Source of the DNA: Lepturacanthus savala
Lineage: Eukaryota > Chordata > Actinopteri > Scombriformes > Trichiuridae
Direction of reading: 5' to 3'
DNA length: 64,000 nucleotides
NCBI GenBank assembly: GCA_030544235.1
Contig: CM060462.1
Coordinates: 32,892,526-32,956,525, forward strand
Numbering within the stretch: the stretch's first letter is position 1; the number at the start of each line of letters is the position of its first letter. The position numbers and the translations under genes were made by a program. Under the pieces are notes generated by a model. It was not told the origin of the DNA. It made no database searches and was given only the letters and a program-made list of their open reading frames with translations. Below are positions 36,378 through 47,213 of this stretch, one piece after another.

Positions 36378-36818
36378 TACAGTGCATCTGGAAACTATTC
36401 ACAGCGCTTCACTTTTTCCCACATTTTGTTATGTTACAGCCTTATTCCAAAATGGATTAAATTCACCCCATAATGACAACGTGAAATACGTTTTTTTTGT
36501 TTGTTTTTTTTTTTTAAGATTTTTGTAAATGTATTACAAGTAAAAATCTAAGAAATCACATGTACATAAGTATTCACAGCCTTTGCCATGAAGCTCAAAA
36601 TTGAGCTCAGGTGCATCCTGTTTCCACTGATCATCCTTGGGATGTAATTGTAGTCCACCTGTGGTAAATTCAGTTGATTGGACATGATTTGGAAAGGCAC
36701 ACACCTGTCTATATAAGGTTCCACAGTTGACAGTGCATGTCAGAGCACAAACCAAGCATGAAGTCAAAGGAAATGTCTGTAGACCTCCGAGACAGGATTG
36801 TCTTGAGGCACAAATCGT
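36378..36818 (+). mobile_element. Tc1-like transposon, 5' part only
   Basis: Starts at TACAGTGCATCTGGAAACTA with the familiar words ATTCACAGCGCTTCACTTTT and TATGTTACAGCCTTATTCCA. The transposase start reads MKSKEMSVDLRDRIVLRHKS-like (about 36760-36815) and then the sequence breaks off at 36818 against a different repeat. There is no 3' end. Confidence 0.7.
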
Positions 36819-36819
36819 A

Positions 36820-37140
36820 GCTGTGGTCATCAGCGTGCAGAGATACGAAGGGAGAGAAAGTAGGGCCAAGTGATTACGAGCTGGGACTTTTTCATGGATA
36901 TTGGTTTTGTGATGCATATAAATGATACATATGATGGATATATCAATCTTTTGAACACATGCTGTATGAGAAGAAAGACGTTTTATTTTAGTGTCCCCGG
37001 AAACCTGCCAGACTACATTCGTTTTGACCACAACCGGGCCAGAACTCGGCTCACAGGACACTGTTCGGGGTAAGAGTGTACGACACCGATGATAGGGATG
37101 CCATACAGATTCATGTCAAAATACCAAACTATCCCTTTAA
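36820..37140 (+). repeat. right half of the 53-kb MITE family
   Basis: Aligns with 53310-53628 with a few small indels. Shared words include GATACGAAGGGAGAGAAAGT, CATGCTGTATGAGAAGAAAG and GAACTCGGCTCACAGGACAC. Ends ...ACTATCCCTTTAA. The left half is missing. Confidence 0.8.
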
Positions 37141-38494
37141 ATTCTGGGTTTGTGGTTGTTGGCTGTTTTTCCAGCTCAGTATAATAGTACAGACTTGAGT
37201 TTTTATGTTTTATGTGTAATTCTGTGCCATTTTCAGTAAAGATATGTGGAAGTATTGGTATACCTTTTGTTCACAAGTGCAGTGGAAAACTTCACCACCA
37301 CAGACACAATAGTCTTAGCCTCTTATATGTTGTTACTGTGATGCGATGAAACTGATAATGATGGTTATTTCATGACGAATTGGAGGTGTGGGAGATAATG
37401 ATGAGAGAATTTTAAAGGGAATCAAAGTAGTTGTATCCTTTGTCTTATGTGGATTAAAAATAAAATAACTCCTGATTCAGAAGTTAAAATGTTAAATTTG
37501 CCTCCCAACAAATACTTTAAATTGCACCCAATAAATGACTGATACCTGTAACAATGACATTGTTGCAGTGATGATAATAGTGATGGATATAAGCTGCTGA
37601 AACTTCACTTTTGATCTGCACTGTTTGGACAGCCAGCTGTAACCCCTTAACAGGGAATGGATTTTCCATAATGAAATTCCACCGAACAAAACCCAGGCAA
37701 TGAGACTCATTGACAGGCATGTCTGAACACACTCAGTCTTTTTCCACCCCTACCAATGACACACCCAGCCACGCTTTGGATACCATTTCTGAGATGCTTC
37801 AAATGTCTCACTGTTTCCTTGGAAACAGTCCTGTCATGCCTGGTTGCTACTGAAGGACATGGACAGGCTCCCAAATACAGGGAACTCTCTAGAAAAGCAG
37901 CCAGCTCCAGTGTAAGACGATGCAGAACATTGAGCAGTTGAAAGAGGGTGTGTGGAGCAATGGTAACATTGACACCATTATCTATTATCTGTTGTGTTTT
38001 GTTGTGTTCAAGGCTCAAGGCCTTTTTTCGATTTTACAAAAATTGAAATTTCACAACAAAACAATCCAATATAATGTCTCTGACTTGACAAATGGGTAGA
38101 CTGCTGAAAATGAATCACAACAAAAGCATCCCATTAGCCATTTCCAGTACTTCGGAATTCCCAGCCAGACCCTTCAGCATGAATGAATTTTATGAGAATT
38201 CATCAAATCTTGGCTAAGTCTTATTTGAAGAGCTACCAAAGCCATGTGAACAAGATGCACACACAGATATATATTTTTTCTGTGTAATTAAAATTTTGGC
38301 AGGAATATGTTCAACAAAGTCTTAGGTCTTTGAATGGTGCAAATGCATGGTCTTATTGCTTTGTGCACATTGGCATGTCCATACTCCCCCTGGTCCAATT
38401 TTCAATGCGGCTGTCATTGCTACCAACATGATGCAGGCACTGGGTATGAAATTAACTCTTGCAGTGTGAGAAACACACAGAATACACCTGCATT
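37141..38494. other. no recognised gene
   Basis: A minus-strand ORF of 103 codons (38018-37707) lies in a slightly GC-richer block but shows no motif I know. Otherwise AT-rich filler. Confidence 0.35.
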
Positions 38495-38655
38495 TGTCAT
38501 GTCTTGGTTAAGTATTTGATTTTTCCCTCAAGATTCATGTCTGGTCTTTTATTTTGTAGTGCTCCACTGTGTCTCTGTTATAGGTTACTGTCTGCCCCTT
38601 GTCTGTGTGCACCTGAGCCCTGATTGTCTCCTGTACCTGTATCTAATCAGTCCTC
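38495..38655 (+). mobile_element. LTR fragment, left part (split by Tc1-like insertion)
   Basis: Begins TGTCATGTCTTGG and includes the C/T-rich words CCTGATTGTCTCCTGTACCT and CTAATCAGTCCTC typical of teleost gypsy LTRs. It is interrupted at 38656 by the transposon and resumes at 39722. Confidence 0.5.
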
Positions 38656-39721
38656 TACAGGTCCTGGTCATATAATTAGAATATCATGAAAATGTTGATT
38701 TATTTCAGTAATATCTTTCAGAAAGTTAAAAACTTGTATACAGTATACATTCATTTCATACAGACTGACATATTTAAGTGTTCATTTCTTTTAATGTTGG
38801 TAATTACAACAGAGCTCTGTGTCCAACCACATTAATAGAGAGGCAAAGGGAAGGAATGGAAAAAATGTGGTGTACAAGCAATAGGGATAACCGCACCCTG
38901 GGGAGGATTGTGAAACAAAACCCACTTAAAAATGTGTCAGTGCTTCAAGAACCACCATGCAGAGACAGGTGCAAAACATGGGTTTTAGCTGTAAAATTCC
39001 ATGTGTCAAGTCACTCTTAACCAAGAGACAGTGTCAGGAGGACAAAAAGGACTGGACTACTGCTGATTTGTCCAAACTTCCACCGAATATTCTCTGATGA
39101 AAGTAAATTTTGCATATCCTTTGGAAATCATGTCCTTTGGAAATCAAGATCCCAGAGTCTGGAGACACATAGGAGAGGCACAGAATCCATATTGCTTGAG
39201 GTTGAGTTTCCACAGTCAGTTATAGTTTGGGGTGCCATGTCATCTGCTGTTGTTGGCCCACTGTGTATTCTTAAGTCCAAGGTCAATGCAGCTGTCTACC
39301 GGGAAGTTTTAGAGCACATCATGCCTTCTGCTGCTGAACAACTTCATGGAGATGCAGATTTAATTTTCCAACAGGACTTGGCACCTGTACACAGTGCCAA
39401 AGCTACCACAACCTCGTTCAAGGACCATGGTATCCCTGTTCCTAATTTACCAGCAAATTCACCTGACCATAAGCCCATAGAAAATCTATAGGATATTGTG
39501 AAGAGAAAGATGCAAAATGCCAGACCAAACAATAGAGAAGAGCTGAAGGCTACTATCAGAGCATTCTGGGCTCTCATAACCTGAGAATCAGACAAAAGGA
39601 GCCCCAACTAAGTATCAAGAGCTGTACATGCACATACTTTTCACGTTTATACTTTTCAGATGACCAATATTTATAGAACTTTTTTGGATCAAAAAATCTA
39701 ATTATATGAGCAGCACATGTA
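38656..39721 (+). mobile_element. Tc1-like transposon, complete ends
   Basis: Inverted ends of 24 bp with three mismatches: TACAGGTCCTGGTCATATAA on the left and TACATGTGCTGCTCATATAA on the right (reverse-complemented), bounded by TA. Length 1066 bp. It carries a degraded transposase in the plus orientation and sits inside an LTR. Confidence 0.85.
38848..39597 (+). pseudogene. Tc1-like transposase, degraded
   Basis: The helix-turn-helix region reads DNRTLGRIVKQNPLKNV near 38890. The first catalytic Asp is in IFSDESKFCISF (about 39090), the second in LIFQQDLAPVHSAK and the Glu in PIENL, all visible. Frameshifts separate the N-terminal part from the catalytic part, a small direct duplication (CCTTTGGAAATCA twice near 39120) disturbs the frame, and a TAG at 39489-39491 replaces the expected Trp after IENL. 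The tail continues DIVKRKMQNARPNNREELKA. It cannot encode a working enzyme. Confidence 0.8.
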
Positions 39722-39980
39722 TATATTCCCCTTTGTGTGTTGTCTTGTTGCCAGTTCATTGTTCTTCACAGTTCATATTCTAGCTGCCTTACCACAGCTA
39801 CAGTCATAACCTTCTGGTATTCTGAACATTTGCTTGTTTTTTTACGATCTTGCCTTTTGACTGATATTTTGGATACCTTTGATTAGATTGACTGCCTTCC
39901 CGTGTACTGACTTTTATTTGGAATAAACCTTGTTTCCAGATTCAACAAAGTTGAGTTGTGCAGGTGAGTCTTTACCATCA
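39722..39980 (+). mobile_element. LTR fragment, right part
   Basis: Continues the LTR with TGTGTGTTGTCTTGTTGCCA, a polyadenylation-like AATAAA at about 39922 and an LTR-like tail. The exact end is unclear and no target duplication was found. Confidence 0.45.
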
Positions 39981-40639
39981 TGTGCTTAGTTCTTGACTGC
40001 ATTTCTGTGCTCTGTAATTTTTTTGTGCCATCTAAATAGTACCCTTAGATAGGGTTGAATGATTTTAGGAAAAAATTGTGGTTTTTCTGGCAGATATTTT
40101 GATTTCCTTGACGATTTTCTTCAAATCAATGCACAACATTTACAGGCATCAAAGACATCCTACATCTTACCTTTATAACAATAAATACCATAACTCACAA
40201 CATGCTTTTCACAGCATTACCTGAAATCATTGTTTGATCTAAAATGATAGGTCGTTTAGGCCTACCCTCAGAGGTTGACACTAATTCTCTACTTGTGTGT
40301 GCAACACAGAATATCCAAGCTATTACAACCACAAATTTTGACTCTGTCTTTACCATTGAATCTGATCAATCTGTCCAGTGGAGGACAAATGGTTCGGTTT
40401 AGATTTTCCCTCTGAAAGTGTAGAGAATATAGCTCAATATATATCTAGTATGGGTATTGACATCAAACTGTGTAACCTCAAAACATAATGAAAGTGTCCA
40501 TATCAATGGTGTCTATGCACATTTTGTGCTGACAATATGGAAAGCACCATTCATCCCAGCCATCATGGAAAGCACCGATCTTTTCTCAAGGTGATTGAAA
40601 GTACGTGTTTAACCGCTTGAGAGAATCCCGCCTGTTACC

Positions 40640-40990
40640 CTCAGCATCATGGCCAATGGGAAGGCTCCACAACTGTGGAACCCGAGTTTTGTAATGTTTT
40701 TAAAAAACAAGCAAAGCTTTGTTTAGCCTTGGGTAAAAATCAATAGATAACATATAATGGTGGAAAATGTATGTGAAATTACCAAATAATAGGAGGGACC
40801 TGAGGCGGAGCGTCCTCAGGCCCCAAACGGTATAAAAGAAGGGAACTTTTAGTTCGATTTCAGACTTAGCCCAGGCTACTTCTCATTTATGGTGAATTGT
40901 AACTCTCCAATAAACCACTGTTGGACCGCGAACCAGCTGATCCTGTCTCATCTTTGAATTCTTCGTGACTGCTCATCTACACATCGTTGT
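40640..40990 (+). mobile_element. putative solo LTR with TATA box and poly(A) signal
   Basis: GGTATAAAAGAA at about 40830 and CCAATAAACC at about 40908, 75-80 bp apart, are in the spacing of an LTR promoter and polyadenylation signal. A C/T-rich tail leads to CTCATCTACACA. Boundaries and target duplication could not be fixed. Confidence 0.35.
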
Positions 40991-41189
40991 TAGGTAGTAG
41001 CTTGTTTTAAGTATAGTTTATTGAGTAATTAGACATCAAAAACAAGTCACAACAAAAGTTCTGAAAGATCTTGTCGATTTCTAAGTTGGAAAACAGTGCT
41101 AGCTCACATATGCACCAGGTGGATTTGACTGTATTCAAGGTGTTGTAGCTAATAAGGTTAGACATTGACCCACGTGTCATGAGCTGGAT

Positions 41190-41420
41190 GTATTTTGGGC
41201 CAGATGTGGCCCAAATGTAATGAGCCAGGCTTAATATGGATTATGGCAAGTGTTGTGTGGGCCAGATGTGGCCTAAATTTAGCTGTTGTTATATCCTCTA
41301 CTTCATTGCCCCAATTCAGCCCGGACCTGGCCCTCCATTTGCCAGACAGTGAGTGTATGGTAAATTTATTTGGCCCAGACTTGGTCCACACCACATTGGA
41401 CATCTGGTCTATATTAAGTG
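41190..41420. repeat. degenerate GGCCAGATGTGGCC-type repeat
   Basis: TGGGCCAGATGTGGCCCAAA and TGGGCCAGATGTGGCCTAAA recur 68 bp apart, with inverted or weaker versions further on (GGCCCAGACTTGGTCC). This is a known style of teleost repeat; copies here are old. Confidence 0.5.
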
Positions 41421-41605
41421 GACTTACAGTATGGCTCTCGTGAGGCAGCTTGACTCTCCCTGAGATCTTCCGAGGGATGTAGGAGTAGCCTGAACTTCCT
41501 CAGAAAAGGCCTCGAAGACTTCCAGTAAAAAATGATGAGGGAAGACCGATCCATGTCACCTGCAGGGAGCCAGGAAACACCAGCTGTGCATGTCGATGCA
41601 ACCAT

Positions 41606-41911
41606 GTGTCAAGGGTCAGGACTTTTAGTCAGTCCCAGTTAGCTGCCAGTGCAGCTTCAGTGAGACCAATCACAGCAACATCGTCCCAGGTGGAGGAGCA
41701 CAGAACCAAACCTAAGGGTGGATTCAGGAACTGCTTCACCATAGATGTGACCTTAGATGGTGTGAAGACCAGCTGTTTGCTGGATACTGACTCAGAAGTA
41801 ACAGCCATATCTGGTGCTCATTCCATGAGGCAGTTTGAGCATAAATGGTTCCCTGTTAAATGGATCAAGTCGACTGCTGCAAAAGGGCTTGACATGCTGC
41901 CTTTAGAATAA
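41606..41911 (+). pseudogene. retroelement aspartic protease fragment
   Basis: A 101-codon frame contains FTIDVTLDGVKTSCLLDTDS then EVTAISGAH and a later AAKGLDMLPLE. This follows the fish LTR-element protease pattern (..DG....CLLDTGS.VT.I..., ..L.AANGL.IP..G). The catalytic triad DTG is DTD here, and the frame ends right after the segment. No RT or LTR is adjacent. A dead fragment. Confidence 0.55.
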
Positions 41912-42004
41912 ATATATAAGGAAAATGATTTGAGGAAAGTACATGTTTGTAGTATGGTATGACCTTGCCTGTGAAAATGCAGGGAAGGTCCCTTAAAATA
42001 TTAA

Positions 42005-42376
42005 GAATAATGACCTACTGATGTCTATTTTTTTAGTCATTTAATCTATTGATTATTGAAACAATCGATCAATTTGTTGTTTGGGTAATGGTGTAAAATG
42101 GCAATCAATGTTTCTCAAAGCTGAAGATTCAACCTAAAATGACTTTTTTCATCCAGACCAACAATTCATGACCCAAGGATCAGTATAATATTATAATAGA
42201 CTTAAAAAAAAAAATGAAAATAATCAGATTGGGAAAGATGGAAAAAGAGAATTTGGACATTTTCTTAAAAATGACAAAATTGATTAATTTATTTTAAAAT
42301 ATTTGTTGTTTGTTTGTTTGTTTGATTAATGTAATAGTTGGCAACTAATCGATTCATCGACTAATCTTTGCGGCTC
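42005..42376. mobile_element. hAT-type MITE
   Basis: Contains the left-end words TTGATTATTGAAACAATCGA, the interior word AATTTGGACATTTTCTTAAA and the right end GGCAACTAATCGATTCATCG ACTAATC. Same family as 13975-14305. A (GTTT)n tract lies inside. Confidence 0.55.
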
Positions 42377-45300
42377 TATTGGTGGGATCCAGAGAAACAT
42401 GGGCAGATTCACAGGGGCAAACCTTTATTATGTGATTGCAGAAATGGTGAAAGCAGAACAGTTTGTTGGCCCTAGTGGGAAGATAAGCTCTGTCAAGGTG
42501 ATGGGACAATGAGCTATTTTTATTCATGCACTCTGAAACAAAAATCAATCTCAGTTTATTCACATTAACTAAGATTATTGAATGCACAAGTGCTAAGTGC
42601 TGCTAAACATGATGTAGAATGAAATTCTGTGCTTTTTTACATTGAAAGAGATAATAATAATAATAATGAGTCGGTTACAGTTCTAACAGAAACGCTATTC
42701 TAATGAACATGAGATCTTGCGCTGCCATGCCTTCTTTCATCTCTACATCCCACATTCCGGAACTGCTCACTTTCAAGCACCAACAGAAATGGCCTATTTG
42801 ATAGATATTTATGGCGATTTCCTTACAAAGAGGTAAAGGAATACATGGTACAGAGGTGCCATTGCCATTTTTTTATGCATGTAATTTGTATGAATGTGTG
42901 GTTGTTTTACATCCATTGATCAAAATGCAGCTCAGCCGCAGATGCTGTAATATCTGCTTATCACAGCATCCTGCCCATCATTCAGAGGCTGTTCATGAGC
43001 TGGAGAGCTTATCTAACCTACAAAAGACATAAGAGACAGTGAGGCAGCGTCCAATGGCGGCTGCTGCAAAACTGTCAAGCCAGTAAAAGGTTCCGCACCA
43101 AATTATTTTCCACCATCTATCCTCACTGTACACCTCACCCATCCATCTCTACACAATCATAGTGTGAAAGTTTTGCAGATCCTGTATATCTTGCAGCTCA
43201 CAATCTTAATATCATCTCTCTTTCAAACCTACAGGCTACCCTGGGGTCACAGGAGGAATAAAAAAACACTGAATATAATATTCTCAAAATAAGGCCTTGA
43301 AACTATTGAATTTTGCTTACAAAGGTTGTAAAATTTTTTCGTTTTGTGGGACTAAATAAATAATGTCACATCATATGTATAAAGCTTAAGGGGTGAGGAA
43401 AGAGGGGGAGAGCAAGTCCCAATTCAGTCATAGGGGTGCAGGTGGCTCCTCCTCTTCACTGCTATAGCTGCCTTGATACATCACCCTGCTGTCACGTCTC
43501 ACACTATCTACGCTTGAGGGGCGCAGTCATTAATTGACATCTCAAATCCAAATTGTAACGTCACTGTCATAGCTCAAAATACTAGTAAATGATCTGTAGC
43601 TCAACATAGCCAGTTTCGCTGTATCCAACAGAGAACAGAGTCACCAGCTTTTCAAAAAGAAAAAAAGGAGGAAACATAATTAAAAAAATTAAATGATGAA
43701 TTTATCTAGCTTTGAAAAACATTGCAAACATTTGTCACAATGAAACTACACAACTAAACCTATAATTTAACAAAGGTTTAATCATTTTTTGATGTTTTAA
43801 TCTGTAGAAATTACATATTTAAGTTTAGAAAATCACAGCCAGTTTGTTATAGCAGCTTTGAATGCGTTTTATAGGCTTTTTTTTTTACATTTGGGATAGT
43901 TAATTTTCATTTCACACCCATGTTGTGCCCACATCAACCTTATTTTGAGACACAGCAGGCAATCGCTACACTGACAAACCCACTAACGCTACCTGCTCAG
44001 CACCAACAGAGAGTCTGGTTTGTTTTCCACCTGAATGTAATTCTTTTGGGCAGGTGTGAACACGATGTTGAACTCAGCTGTATTTTGATTTTACAAACTC
44101 ATCTATTGATTTGGAACACAATAAACAAACTTTAGATTTGAAAACAGCAATAAGTTGTGAAACCACTGGAATGTCTAGGAGGTAAATGGCCAGGTGTTTC
44201 CCTCAGGAGTTGGGAGAGTTTACATTTTACAGCTAAACTGTCTCATTGTTTTGTCCTAGCCTTTAATTTCTGTAGTAAACGCTGCAGCCTCTAGAGGCTT
44301 CTATCATGGCTGTAGAATATTCAATGTAAATAGCATCAGGAGCTGAAACCCTATCTGTATCTTTCTCCTGTGTTCTCTGTGGTTTTGTGGGGGAGGATGC
44401 AGAGATGGAGGCAACATGAAACCGGAGCAATGATCCTCAAACCATTAATTCATCTTTTCCGTTTGGAGTATCCTTCCTGAAACAGAGAAGCACTATAGTC
44501 TGCCATCAGGGATTTGAGGAAAGCATTTAGGAGGGTGAAGCTGTGGGAGGCATTGGAAGAGAGGGAGTGGGGGGGGAGGAGCACTGGTGAAGACTATCAG
44601 GTTCTTTGAAGGGAGCTCTGAGAGAAATGTTGTCATCTTGATATTTTGGTCTCCTGTAAACACTGCTTCTTATCTATTCCCATCCCTGGAAAACTGTTTT
44701 TTTTTTTTAACATTACCATGAGCCGAATTATAAAGCGTTACAAATCCGTTTACGCTGCAGCTGTGAAGCCCCTCAACTGAATCCTGCTGCTTAGTCAATG
44801 CATTGTTTTAAATTAGATCTTAGCAAAAGCGTATCTCCCAAGTGCTTGTGAAACCCTCTTCTATTTGTATCCTATTCTCTTTACATTGTAATTTGTTTTC
44901 ATCCACTTTGCACTCCTGCTGTTTGTGTGTCTTTTTGTGTCTGAGTGTGTACGTGGCATCACATAAATGTTGATGCAATGGAGTTTCGAGAAACGTGTGG
45001 GGGCGAGTGTCAGCCCAGATTACCCCCGCCCGGTCTCATTTCTCCGGCACCCACACACCAGGAACTTCTGACGTAATGTAAATAGTCATACGGCCTAAGG
45101 ATGAAGACTCTAGTAATCCTCATCATCATAATTTTCATGACCATAATCTTCCCACCTCAATTGTTTGGCCCATTTGGGTCTCTGAATATGAAATGAAATA
45201 ACTTGAGACAAAAAAGTAGTTTTTATTGACTCCAAAGATGACCACTAAAAACGATCACATATGTGATATTAAATTTAAGTGCTGTGTCCTTGGAAAGAAT

Positions 45301-46063
45301 TTATTGTTTAATGTGAAACCACCAGAGTACAATATACAATACAATAGTTAGTCCCCAAACTGTAAATTTCACTGTGCCTTTAATTTCTCTGCTGAAATTT
45401 ATTATAAACTGCCATATAAAATAGTAACTTTTACTTTAAATTCCACATCTATTATATCCCCAGTTACAGTTTGCATTGCAAAATCAATAAAAATTTTAAT
45501 GTATGATGCAGTGAGTGAGGTATGATAAATGGGCCAATACCATTGATCAGGAGGAGGATTCCCAGTGTCTATACATGTAAATGCATGCATGTCACAAAAG
45601 CCTTTTGTATATTTCCACATCAGGCTCATTCATTTGTCTTCCTTTCTTTTCACACTGATTTTTTACCCTTGGGTCTATAAAATTCTATTCAAATCCTTAA
45701 ACATGCAGGTGTACACTGTGGAACCATCAGCAACAGCAAAGGCCAGTGGGGAGTTAGTTACCAAACATAAGACATTGTTGGAAGTGTTTTTCTCGGCTGA
45801 TATATATATAGTCTGACATTTGGGATTACAACATACGCTGGCCGAGCTTCCCTGTCTTCTTCCTCCATTAATTTGGGTGAGGGAGGGGGTTAGTAATGCT
45901 CAACATCAGATTGAAAGCTAACATTAGTATTTCTGTCTGTCTCCCCTGGCTAAACATCTTTTTTCATACATCAAACTGGAGGGAAATTATGATCTGAAAA
46001 CCCTTTCATACTCCCCTCTTGGTGCTGGGCGATATGGACTATTTTTCAAGCTTGGGGATGATC
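42377..46063. other. no recognisable gene
   Basis: Mixed AT-rich sequence with a slightly GC-richer block at 44340-44640. No coding motif, transposon end or RNA gene noticed. Confidence 0.4.
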
Positions 46064-46260
46064 CGATCGATTTTTCGGGAAGAGCAATTTGTTCATAACC
46101 CACTGCAAGACACATTTGTATCCAAGATTGCATTGTGGAAAAGATATGTTGGTTATATTCTGGTCATATGGAGACGTGATCGAGAAGACAGCATGAAACT
46201 TTGTCCACTGTCTAGACCTAACACTTTACAGGAGGAAAAACGTCACTACTCTGAGTTCAA
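46064..46260 (+). pseudogene. Penelope-like reverse transcriptase remnant
   Basis: The frame reads EEQFVHNPLQDTFVSKIALW then KRYVGYILVIWRRDRED. This matches the RT palm of Penelope-like elements (..LWKRYVDD.L.IW.G....). The two catalytic aspartates after YV are replaced by GY, and a frameshift follows. The hammerhead-like motif 0.9 kb downstream probably belongs to the same decayed element. Confidence 0.65.
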
Positions 46261-47173
46261 TCTATCGTTAAACCCTTTATGACACATAGTAGCCATCCAT
46301 TCTCTGGATAAATGATGTGTTTGAAAATATGAACACCTCATTTGCAAAAGCAGACAACTCCATTTTTAGAAATCTTCAAAAATGTCTTTATTATTTACTC
46401 TAGGGGATATCAGTCAAACCAAAGTTCAATGTCTTTGACTGAGGAAATTTGACTTTACGAAACAGAGGTATCTCAAAAAATTATTTTCCAAAATGGTGTA
46501 CAGTATATCTGTATTCATTAGAAATTTCTCCATTTTTGAAATAATTCACACATAAATGCAACACTTTTTAAAGGTTTTGTTTAAAATATTACTTCCCCTT
46601 CCTCCACCTTTCTGACCATGATGTCCAGGCATCATGATGACCACCCTAAGTTGTAATGAGATCTGCGGTCTTGCTGCCAACACTGTTAGCACACCTGCTA
46701 TTTTGTCTGAAATGTCAGGACTTCCCTCCCAAGGTCTTGATACAAAGAAAAATTTATATCAGCTTTTGCTCCACTTTGCCTTTCATGCCTGGGTGGCTGC
46801 TTCGCTTCTATTGGCCATGTGGGTATTCGTCACAGTGTAGCGCACAAGCCATTGGAAATAATGGGTTTCAGAGCGCAGTGGTGACGTTTCCGCGTTATTT
46901 CTGAAAGACTGCAATGCGTACACAAAACATTGACATTATATACAGGCCAACCACGGCCCTATAGCATAATTACAGTTCTGGGGAATAGAATAATTTTCAT
47001 CCTCTCCTAGAAGTGATGACATTATCAACTCAGTGCTCTGCAGAAAGGCTCATTGGATTCACAATCTGCACACAGACACTTTTAGTATGGATCCTACTCA
47101 CTGCTTTATAAATGAGACCCCTGGTGTAGGTTGTCTATAACTGCCATTTGCCTCATCCTTGTCATGTCCACTT
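46261..47173 (+). other. probable decayed interior of the Penelope-like element
   Basis: Lies between the RT remnant and the hammerhead-like motif. I could not recover a GIY-YIG motif in any frame. Assignment is by position only. Confidence 0.25.
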
Positions 47174-47213
47174 AGACTCTGATGAAGACAAAGTAGTGTT
47201 GAAACGTCAGTCT
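47174..47213 (+). ncRNA. type I hammerhead-ribozyme-like motif
   Basis: Stem I arm AGACT (47174-47178) and return arm AGTCT (47209-47213) are perfectly complementary. Core CTGATGA is at 47179-47185. A short stem II pairs GACA (47187-47190) with TGTT (47197-47200), including one G-U. Core GAAAC is at 47201-47205 and GTC at 47206-47208. Stem III is almost absent. The layout and the GAAACGTC junction match the motif at 4509-4556 although the rest differs. Confidence 0.6.

Noticed and set aside
37707..38018. 103-codon minus-strand ORF in a GC-richer block
   Set aside because: No recognisable family and no supporting neighbour; left unannotated.
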